Source: Synaphobranchus kaupii (Eukaryota > Chordata > Actinopteri > Anguilliformes > Synaphobranchidae). From it: 64,000 nucleotides of DNA. Within the stretch, counting starts at the first letter, position 1. Each line of letters starts with the position of its first letter. The stretch lies in the NCBI GenBank assembly GCA_029718625.1, contig CM056391.1, positions 26,390,281 through 26,454,280 on the forward strand. Reading direction: 5' to 3'. A program made the translations under genes and the position numbers. Of the stretch, positions 13,444 to 21,611 are shown piece after piece. The notes under the pieces are model-generated. The model did not search any database and was not told the DNA's origin. It saw nothing but the letters and a program-made list of their open reading frames with translations.

Positions 13444-15074
13444 CAGTTGTGTTAAAAAAAATAGCAGTACAACAGATGAACCACTGTTATTAGTAGTAGT
13501 GATATTTCTGCATGGCAAATAATTTACTTGTAGATGTAGTAGTGTAATAGAAAAACAACAGACGCAACTGTCATGACATGCATGCTGCTTGTTCTGAGTA
13601 ATTGACTCATTCATTGAAAGTGGCGTGTTCAAAATAATAGCAGTGTGGAGTTTAATTAGAGAATTCATTCATTCTGTGAAAAAACAGGTGTCATTAATTG
13701 TCCTTTATTAAGGAAGAAGGGAAGCAAATGTTTCACACATTGTTATAAAATATATTTCCTTCTGAATTGCTAAGTAAAATGGGCCGTTCCAAACATTGTT
13801 CAGAGGAACAACGTAATTTGATTAAAAAGTTGACTGGAGAGGGGAAAACGTATAAAGAAGTGCAGAGTGCAGCAAATTATAGGATGCTCAGCTAAAATGA
13901 TCTCAAATGCTTTAAAATGGCAACAAAAACCCGAAACACGCAGAAGAAAACGAGCAACTACTGTTAAAACGGATCGAAGAATAGTCAGAATGGCAAAGAT
14001 TCAGCCAATCATCACCTCCAGAAAGATCAAAGATGATCTAAAATTACCTGTAAGTGCTGTTACAGTACGAAGACGTTTGATCGAAGCTAAGCTATCAGCA
14101 AGAAGCCCCCGTAAAGCACCATTGTTGAAAAAACGACATGTGCAGAATCGGTTATAATTTGCCAAGGAACACATCAATTGGCCCAAAGAGAAATGGCGTA
14201 ACATTCTGTGGACTGATGAGAGTAAAATTGTTCTTTTTGGGTCTAGTGGTCGTCGACAGTACGTCAGACGACCCCCGTGTACTGAATTCAAGCCACAGTA
14301 CACTGTGAAGACAGTGAAGCATGGTGGCACAAAAATCATGGTATGGGGATGTTTTTCATACTACGGTGTTGGGCCTATTTATCGTATACCAGGGATCATG
14401 GATCAGTTTGAATACATCAAAATACTTGAAGAGATTATGTTGCCATATGCCGAAGAGGAAATGCCCCTGAAATGGGCGTTTCAACAAGACAACGACCCCA
14501 AACACACGAGTAAGCGAGCAACATCTTGGTTCCAGACAAAAAGGATTGAGCTAATGGAGTGGCCAGCTCAATCCCCCGACCTCAACCCCATTGAAAACTT
14601 GTGGGGTGACGTTAAAAATGCAGTTTCTGAAGCAAAACCCAAAAATTCACAGGAACTGTGGAATGTAGTTTGTTCATCCTGGGCTGAAATACCTGTTTCT
14701 AGGTGCCAGAAGTTGGTTGACTCGATGCAACGCAGATGCGCAGCAGTTATCACAAACAGTGGTTATGCAACTAAATATTAGTTCAGTAATTTAAAGTGAA
14801 GTTAAATCTTGAAAAAAAAATTCAGTTTATACAGTAAGTGTTTGAGTTTGAAGAGCAAAATGTCGACACTGCTATTTTTTTTAAAACAAATATTCCTTTT
14901 CTTTGCTTCCTGTAAAAGAATAACGCAGACTTGATAAAATTTGTTAATGCTTTGATTTGGAATTGAATGTGTAATGTTTCCACTACATTTGAAATAGGGA
15001 ACTAAAAGCTATTAAAAAATATTTGCACTTTATTCACTTTTTTTAACGCATTGCTATTTATTTGAACACAACTG
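13444..15074 (+). mobile_element. Tc1-like DNA transposon, about 1.63 kb
   Basis: The ends are inverted repeats beginning CAGTTGTGTT at 13444 and, on the other strand, at 15074, flanked by TA on both sides (13442-13443 and 15075-15076), the Tc1/mariner target. Inner copies of the motif (GTGTTCAAAATAATAGCAGTG at about 13626 and its inverted match around 14860-14885) give an IR/DR arrangement like that of Sleeping Beauty-type elements. The enclosed transposase gene is broken, so the copy is dead unless helped in trans. Confidence 0.92.
13779..14781 (+). pseudogene. Tc1-like transposase, DD34E, inactivated
   Basis: The reading frame starts at ATG 13779 (MGRSKHCSEEQRNLIKKL, the first helix-turn-helix region). 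It shifts frame near 13860-13870, then runs through GCSAKMISNALKW and a basic stretch KPETRRRKR to a TAA stop at 14155. It resumes immediately in the same frame and ends at 14781. The catalytic triad is all visible: D in WTDES (about 14212), D in FQQDND, and E in NPIENLW exactly 34 residues later, hence DD34E. The second half (14305-14781, 158 codons) is intact. One frameshift plus one stop indicate a single-copy fossil with little other decay. It would have cut and pasted DNA at TA sites. Confidence 0.92.
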
Positions 15075-15238
15075 TACGTTCGTATATAGTTCTGTGGTAA
15101 AGCCCCACAGAAAGCGGTGAAATCGCATGCCATGGCTCTCGCCTCCCACAATCTTTAATCTGATTGGTTATTACACCACGTTCCCCGTCTCGTCTGGACA
15201 CCTCGCATCGCAAGCATTCCCAACTTGCTTTGCAAACA

Positions 15239-15483
15239 CGAGGGGTGCGTCCCAATAGTCGAAAAATGCCACCTTTCCTCCTCCACTACCACTCCTCTAC
15301 TCCGTGCCCCGGAAACGTTGTCGCTGATTATATCTTATTTTTTTATCTAATTTTCTTTGCGGCTCCTTTTCTCCACGGCCTTCTCCCCTCCCTTCCTCCA
15401 CATACTTCCGGGTAGTAGAGGAGTGGTAGTGGGGGAGTGGAAGGGAGGTGGGGAGTGAAGAATATTGGGACGCACCCCAGGGG
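15239..15483. mobile_element. Palindromic MITE with GGGTGCGTCCCAATA ends
   Basis: Starts AGGGGTGCGTCCCAATAG (15240) and ends ATATTGGGACGCACCCC (about 15478). Arms of roughly 60 bp are nearly complementary and include CACTACCACTCCTCTAC. Non-coding, short and palindromic, so a non-autonomous DNA transposon; superfamily not assigned. Confidence 0.8.
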
Positions 15484-15667
15484 TTCATTGTAATCGCTTA
15501 TTTTTACTCCTTACATCCTTTCCTCGCTCCTTAGCTCCGCCCAACGGTGGACGCGAGGAACGGATGCAAGGATCAGATAAGGATGGAGGAAACGAGGCAA
15601 CATGCATTAGGCAAATGGAAAGTCCTTGCTCAATCAAGCGTCAGCGTAATATTATGCTCACGTGCTA

Positions 15668-15939
15668 GGAATATCAGTTCCCGGTTTACTAGTTCCCTAT
15701 GTTTTCCTGTCTGTTTATTATAGTTTATAATAGTATTTAGAATAGAAGTGTAGTATTGCTGATTTACCCACAGCTTACTGTGAACTACAGTCAACGTTCA
15801 TTACTAGGGATAGCTGCTACATTATGGGAAGGATGTGCTTTGTCTTGTCTGTTCTGTAGTGATCTTGATGATGTCTCTGTATGCACTTACTGTACGTCGC
15901 TTTGGATAAAAGCGTCTGCTAAATGAATGTAATGTAATG
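15668..15939 (+). mobile_element. LINE/SINE 3'-tail fragment with GGATA hairpin
   Basis: The 3' end holds CGCTTTGGATAAAAGCG (15898-15914), a 6-bp stem around a GGATA loop, followed by TCTGCTAAATGAATG and a (TAATG)n tail to 15939. This is the same 3' module as in the 7.9-kb SINE. No tRNA head is visible, so it may be a 5'-truncated LINE or a different SINE. It interrupts the right arm of the 13.1-16.2 kb foldback element and is therefore younger than it. Confidence 0.75.
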
Positions 15940-16220
15940 CTTAACTATAATGCTTTTTAGCTTATTTTTCATGAATAAACAGTGCTTTCGTTATGAGTGC
16001 CATTATGGATTAGCGCTTTATAATAAATGGAAAGGAACGGTAATATTGCATTTGTGTAGCCTATGGGGTGTGGCTGCGACGTGGCAGATGTGAAGAGTGG
16101 TGGATAATTTATGTCACGCGTTGCGAGAAAAGGCTTCCGCTACACTTGTGTTTCCTCACTGAAGCACCTTCCGGGAGCCTACTCCTCGCTCCTCGTGAAA
16201 TCTGCGGGAAATAGCCTAAG

Positions 16221-16887
16221 GCCATGTAAAAAAAATAAGTTGTTGATCGTCCTTTTAAAAAAAAAAAAAAGTCGTAGGGAGGGCGGTTTTTATTTTTTTA
16301 AATTTTTTATTTAAGCACCAGGTACAGCGGACCGTAGAGAGAAATAAAGAGGACAGAATATATAGAACATTGCGTCTCTCGACCAAATTGCTTCTGTTTA
16401 ATTGTAGCCTGTCAACATCAGTTTTGCTCATATTGATTGTAATGTTTCATGTATTTTTGGTCAATAAATGTTCCTTGATTGATTGTATGTTATTGGTTTT
16501 ATGCTTGTACTATACCATAGACCAGATCTGGCTACAAAACCTGTTTTACAACAATAAAATACTGTATAGACCAAAGTTCAAGCAATCATAAAACATTGAA
16601 TAGCCTAGGTCAATATAATTATAAGCATGCCCTGTCATGGATAGGCTTTGTTTTGAAATTCATGCTGCACATGCGCTCTAACAATTTTGCGTGGTGGTCG
16701 ATAGAGGGCTAGACCTAATGGATCGGATAGGATCTCCTAGTGCGGTGTGAGTACGATTTTCTATCCAAATGGCTTAGAAATAGGATTTCCCCGTGTTTTC
16801 TGCAACTTCTGGCCATCGTCACATCGTCGGGGCCTTTTTCGGATGTCGGGGGCCGGACGATCAACAACTTTTTTTTTTTTACATGGC
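16221..16887. mobile_element. Non-autonomous element with about 32-bp terminal inverted repeats
   Basis: The left end (16221-16252) starts GCCATGTAAAAAAAATAAGT and continues to GTTGATCGTCC. The right end (16855-16887) is its near-perfect reverse complement, from GGACGATCAACAACTT to TTTACATGGC. The interior of about 600 bp is AT-rich and non-coding. Class unknown; no clear target duplication. Confidence 0.6.
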
Positions 16888-16981
16888 ATAATGGGCAAAT
16901 GCATTGCAGACATATTTTTGTCCACAATAAATTGCAACTAGGTGTATTATTTTGAGAGTTTAGATTGTGTCAGAGCCTAAA

Positions 16982-17082
16982 TGTAGTATACTGCAGTTGT
17001 AAATAGCTTATATTAAAATGATCTTCACAATATATTTAAAATATAATGCAGTATATTACATTTCCATAAGGGCAGTTCTACA
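16982..17082. repeat. Palindromic dispersed repeat, copy 1
   Basis: Contains GTAGTATACTGCAGTTGTA near its start and, after CACAATATATTTAAAATATA, the inverse TGCAGTATATTACATTTCC and ATAAGGG. A second copy lies at 55632-55735. This is a small MITE-like family. Confidence 0.55.
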
Positions 17083-17189
17083 AAGAAAAAGAGTAGCCTA
17101 CTGGCTGAACCGAGTGTGGTTCAGGTTTGAGCGAAACGTTTTCATCCCGACGCAGGAAAGGCAAGAAAAGTGTAGCTAAGTCTCTGATT

Positions 17190-17320
17190 GGCAGGTTGTT
17201 CTAGTGGTGAAGGAGGAGAACGTAGCCTAGCCTAGCTACCTTCATAATTATTTTACTTCCTCCTTCCCCGTGCAACATAGACCAGTTCAGCTAACAAAAA
17301 ATAGGCCAACACGCCAGAAG
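17190..17320 (+). promoter_or_regulatory. slc35c1 promoter and likely non-coding first exon
   Basis: An inverted CCAAT box (GATTGGCAG, about 17187) and ETS-like ACTTCCTCCTTCC (about 17254) precede a good splice donor, CCAGAAG followed by GTAAGAAT, at 17321. A matching acceptor (TTTGCTTTGCTTTCAG) ends at 17689, so a 5'UTR exon joined to 17690 just upstream of the start codon is likely. The transcription start is not determinable by eye. Confidence 0.4.
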
Positions 17321-17855
17321 GTAAGAATGGCCATGCATGTCAGTATGCAAAGATATGTCTAAGAATAGGCCTAAAACATTGTTGTGCCAGCAGCTAGCAA
17401 CACAGGTCTGATATGGGCTTGTCAGATAAACCAAATAGAAAGTAGCTACATTAGCTATTGATGAAAGCTACGTCTCTATGCTGCCTGTGAGAATGGTAGC
17501 CTAGCCTACTTTAAAATGCAACAAAGCAATTCGAAGCTGTATGATATAGCCTAACTAATGAACTTAAGTGAATATGAACCGTAATTAAACTTTAAAATTA
17601 TCTCATATTATACCATATTTATTCAAAAGTGCATTTTGGCTTGTTGATTTTAGTATTGTCTCTTTAAGAGGAATTTGCTTTGCTTTCAGAAGGCGGGTCT
17701 AGGATGTATACGTGCTAAAAGAGCGCCCGTGTTTGTACAGTTCACTGTTTTACTTTATTTACGTATCTATGGGTAACGTAATGCATAAACTCACGTTTTG
17801 TTCCATCACATTACATTGATAACTCTTTTTGTCATTTTCTGCATCTGAAAACAAA

Positions 17856-19251
17856 ATGAACAGGACACAGCTGAAACGTTCGAAAATTCTCACAATGGCT
17901 CTTGCAGGCGACGATTCCATGGATGGCAGAACGGATACTTTTTTAATGAAAGCTATCAAGATAGGTTTTGTGGTGATCCTTTATTGGTTCGTTTCAATAA
18001 CCATGGTTTTTCTGAACAATGCTTTGTTGGGTAGTCGTGAGCTGGACGCCCCTTTATTTGTGACATTTTTCCAGTGCCTTGTTACGGTGGCGCTTTGCTG
18101 GTGCATGAACTTACTGTCAAGGTTGTGTCCAGGTTCCGTGAACTTCCCCTCAATAAGGTTCGACCCAAAGGTCTCGAGAGAAGTCTTGCCTTTGTCCATT
18201 GTGTTCATCGGAATGATCACCTTCAACAACTTGTGCCTCAAAAACCTGGGAGTTGCATTCTACACAGTTGGGAGATCGCTCAGTACGGTCTTTAATGTGC
18301 TCATGTCCTATGTGATTCTGAAGCAAACCACGTCTTTCTATGCGATTTTGTGCTGTGGAATCATTTTAGGTGAGTTTACTATACTGTAATACTGTACCCT
18401 ACTGTAGCAGCCTGGTACTCTCATTGCTGATACAAAGGGGCCAATAAATAGCTGTATTTGGCCACTGCCCTAACCTCATTTTGGTCGTGGTTTATGTTAG
18501 GTGACTAGAACAGTCAATTTTCAATTAACTTTCCATTGATTGTCAATGAATTGTTGCAAATTGACAGAGTATGTTGTAACAACAGGATGATCATGTGTCT
18601 GCAATTATGGTTGGGATTTACGAATTTGAGGCTAAATAAATAAATGCAATAACATTGTTTAAAAAGTGTCTAATGTACACTGTCTATCTCTGATATGGTG
18701 CAGGTGGCTTCTGGCTTGGTGTGGACCAGGAGGGGGCAGAAGGTTCTCTTTCCTGGTTAGGAATTGCCTATGGGGTGCTGGCCAGCATGTGTGTGTCCCT
18801 CAACGCCATCTATACTAAAAAGGTCTTGCCCGTGGTGGACAGCAGCGTGTGGAAGCTCTCTTACTACAACAACATCAATGCCTGCATCCTGTTCATCCCG
18901 TTGATTGTTGTCTTTGGGGAGGTGAACAAACTCTACAATTTCAGTAGACTGGATGACTGGCATTACTGGGGCATGATGATGCTCGGCGGCGTCTTCGGAT
19001 TCGCCATTGGCTATGTCACTGGCCTTCAGATCCAGTTCACCAGTCCCCTGACGCACAACGTCTCCGGCACCGCCAAAGCCTGTGCGCAGACCGTCCTGGC
19101 TGTGGTCTATTCCGCAAGCGTAAAGAGCTTTTTGTGGTGGACAAGTAACGCAATGGTTTTGGGGGGCTCCTTTGCCTACACCTGGGTTAAAGGCCTTGAA
19201 ATGAAGAAGACTCAGGAAGAACCGCAGAGCAAAAGTAGAGCCGGTGTATAG
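17856..19251 (+). CDS. slc35c1: GDP-fucose transporter 1 (SLC35C1), two coding exons
   Basis: Encodes the Golgi antiporter that imports GDP-fucose in exchange for GMP and so feeds protein fucosylation. Coding exons are 17856-18369 and 18704-19251, joined GT-AG in a glycine codon, giving 353 residues against 364 in human. The protein starts [18 protein letters not shown], closely matching the human start, so I chose the ATG at 17856 over an in-frame ATG at 17829. The ATG 13 codons downstream matches the start of the shorter human isoform. It is a nucleotide-sugar transporter of the drug/metabolite superfamily, with about ten membrane helices expected. Seen motifs are [21 protein letters not shown] (R140, aligning with the human disease residue R147), [34 protein letters not shown] and a basic tail EMKK. 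Odd: residues 307-312 read YSASVK where mammals have YYEETK. cry2 follows about 2.2 kb downstream in the same direction, the ancestral vertebrate order. Confidence 0.97.
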
Positions 19252-19580
19252 GGAGTCTCCCTGATGCGACAATAAGATGAATGAATGTATAAACTGCTCT
19301 TTAGCAATCCAAGAGAGCTGGCCTCCCTCTTTCAACGAGATATGTGTAGCGGGGTTAATAATACTATTTAATAGAGTAGTAGCCCCTTTCGCAACCATTC
19401 ATTTGGATCTGATGCACTTAAGTCCTTCCTGCCAAAATGTAATGCTGATCTGTGTCACATAGGCTAATCAATGTCACGCTTTTTGTAATTTTGTACTTAT
19501 ATCGGGTTCTAATGTTTGGAAGTAGATTTTATGTACTAATAAGTACAAGTTTTTACATCTGAAATCACATATACACATCC

Positions 19581-19586
19581 AATAAA
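19581..19586 (+). terminator. slc35c1: slc35c1 candidate poly(A) signal
   Basis: The first AATAAA after the stop codon, 330 bp downstream, giving a 3'UTR of about 350 bp. Inferred from the hexamer alone. Confidence 0.5.
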
Positions 19587-20267
19587 TAGTTAATTTTAAT
19601 TTAATCGTATTTTGAATATAAGAATACACCTTAGATATAACATAAGAATGCACAACTATTTTCTGTATGAACATTTTGTTATTAGGGCCAACTTCCCTAC
19701 TGAGAGAACTTGGTTTGATTTATATTAAATGTGTGGAAATTTCACTGATGTGATCAAAACAAATTTAACAAACATCCAACTATATTCAAATGGAATGTAG
19801 CTGTATGATTCTATCAATGAAGGTTTTACTGTTACATGTCGAGTACACTGCAATGAATGATACATAAATTTCATTTTAAGTAGTTCCCACCTCTCCAGTG
19901 ATATGCACTTTTTTCTAACATTTTTGAGGAAAAAGATGAGAAGAGCAGGAATGCAGGAGCAGGACTCTACTGTACTGTCTGGGTTGGCAACCCTACACCA
20001 CAAACCTCTGAATACAAACTATGCAATGAAAGGAAAGGTTGGAGTGGCAGACTTACAACACAAAATAGAATTAAAGAGATCTGGGGGACCCATTCATTGC
20101 ATAAGATTTAATAATGTAAATGTAATTATCGTTGTTTTTATTTTGTTTGAATTGTGATGGACTGTTGAGGCTTGCAAACGGCAACCAAACGAAGTTCCCG
20201 AAATGCAATACTGGTATGACTTCACTTGATAAAATACTGGCAATAACAAGTACAACTCCTAAAGGCA

Positions 20268-20282
20268 CCACTAGATGGCGCC
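20268..20282 (+). promoter_or_regulatory. Strong CTCF-like motif between slc35c1 and cry2
   Basis: CCACTAGATGGCGCC matches the vertebrate CTCF core very closely. It lies between the 3' end of slc35c1 and the cry2 promoter, where an insulator would make sense. Occupancy unknown. Confidence 0.55.
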
Positions 20283-20542
20283 ACTATCCATTATTTGATG
20301 TCTACGAATTTGCACCCATTGCTTATGATTCATTAGATTGATATATTTAAGGTATGCCTGGAGTAGTTTAATAGTCTTACTCATGGAACAATTGAAATTG
20401 TAAAATGAAAATGTGAATTTGAATTCCATCAATAACATTCAATTCCATAAATAGTGCTACAAAATTCCACAAAGCATAGAAGTCAACCGGAATTTAACAA
20501 ATACATGCTGTAGTATTTTCATTATTTCAGCTTTCAAAAACA

Positions 20543-20602
20543 TACATTTATATTACATTTTAGTCGTTTTGCAGATGCCCATGCCCAGAACTATTTGCAC
20601 AG
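20543..20602 (-). repeat. Degenerate LINE/SINE 3' tail
   Basis: TATTACATTTTAGTCGTTTT then GCAGATGCCCATGCCCAGAA resembles a decayed copy of the tail seen at 7948-7995 in the same (reverse) orientation; the hairpin is no longer intact. Confidence 0.5.
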
Positions 20603-21167
20603 ACCGGAGAGATTTTGCTTATTAGAACAATGCGTGTGTTCATGTATCTAGTGACGTAATGTTAAATATCTTGTTAAAAAAAATAAAAATAAACTTGCAT
20701 AAACAGTGATGCAGGGACATTGCTTATATAAAGTCAATGGTGCGCAAAACGGAACACGAGCCTACTGCAGGATGAGACTCATTGCCATAGCAACTAGACG
20801 CCTCACGTTTTAACGTTACTGTGTGAGCCTATATTTCTGCCCCACAAAACTTCATCCAAAAATAAATCGGACACATATTACAGCTGTAGGCTAGTCTTTT
20901 TCATCTTATTTCAGACCCGCTGAGTTGGCTGGTTAAAGAGCAATGTGATAACTTGCAACATATTCTTGAAAATATGTCTTGTTGACAAATCGTAGCTATG
21001 TGCATCAGCCTTACTGAAATTCATACGTCGTATGGGTAAAATTAGACATTATATAAGAAAATGACGTGTAAATAAAGCATGTCGCTCAACGTAACTCATT
21101 TGCGATGATGCTATTCCCTTGGTGGCGAAGCTCTATTCCTGACAAATTCGAACAACTCATCACAGAA

Positions 21168-21193
21168 ACGTGAATGGGCCGGGCCTACACGTG
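21168..21193 (+). promoter_or_regulatory. cry2: cry2 E'-box/E-box pair
   Basis: AACGTG (an E'-box, CACGTT on the other strand) at about 21167-21172 is followed about 15 bp later by a canonical CACGTG at 21188-21193, about 260 bp upstream of the cry2 ATG. CCAAT boxes lie nearby (about 21201 and 21259). CLOCK:BMAL1 activates clock genes through such sites, and cry2 would then feed back on them. The spacing is wider than the usual 6-7 bp of tandem E-boxes. Confidence 0.55.
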
Positions 21194-21453
21194 CTGAGTA
21201 ACCAATCGAGAAGAAGGTGGGCGGATCGCTCAATTTAATAGTCTTCATGTGTCACACCCTAGCCAATAGAATCCAGAGGAGGAGGAAAACGATTAACACC
21301 AGTGTACCAAGTCAGAAAGGACTGTGCCCTAAACTCTGAAGAGGCGGACTACACCGAATGTTAAGATTTTTGATGCAAACCATGAGAAACATTGGACACA
21401 ACACTAAATAACCATCACAACCATTTGGATTTCTGAAGGAGTATATTGGAATT

Positions 21454-21611
21454 ATGGTAGTGAATTCTGTGCATTGGTTCCGGAAGGGGTTGAGGCTTCA
21501 TGATAACCCATCTTTACAAGAAGCTCTGAATGGTGCGGATACGGTGCGATGTGTTTATATTTTGGATCCGTGGTTCGCAGGGTCGGCTAATGTTGGAGTC
21601 AACAAATGGAG
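21454..21611 (+). CDS. cry2: cry2 exon 1 (residues 1-53)
   Basis: Starts [19 protein letters not shown]. The serine loop reads [11 protein letters not shown], with A45 where CRY1 has S45; this loop helps set PAS-B pocket access. Ends in AG of a split arginine codon; donor GTGGGT. Confidence 0.96.

Larger units (their letters stand above)
13085..16215. mobile_element. Long-armed foldback element hosting nested insertions
   Basis: The left arm at about 13127-13425 is the near reverse complement of the right arm, which is split into about 15600-15667 and 15940-16206. Shared blocks include GGAAGCCTTTTCTC, ATAAATTATCCACCACTC, CATTTATTATAAAGCGCT, GACGCTGACGCTTGA and CCATTTGCCTAATG. The centre has received a Tc1 transposon (13444-15074) and a small palindromic MITE (15239-15483). 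A LINE/SINE 3' tail (about 15668-15939) splits the right arm. Without the insertions it would be roughly 1 kb, mostly arms. No transposase of its own is visible. Outer boundaries are approximate. Confidence 0.8.
19600..21100. other. slc35c1-cry2 intergenic region
   Basis: No gene is recognised. It holds a CTCF-like motif and a degenerate LINE/SINE tail (listed separately) and leads into the cry2 promoter. TGACGTAA at 20652-20659 is a CRE/PAR-bZIP-like site about 800 bp upstream of cry2. Confidence 0.5.

Noticed and set aside
17829..17855. Upstream in-frame ATG for slc35c1
   Set aside because: Adds MSFSASENK, absent from relatives; conservation begins at the ATG at 17856.
18757..19398. 213-codon frame on the - strand over slc35c1 exon 2
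   Set aside because: It is the antisense shadow of a well-conserved, GC-rich exon and has no similarity or splice context of its own.
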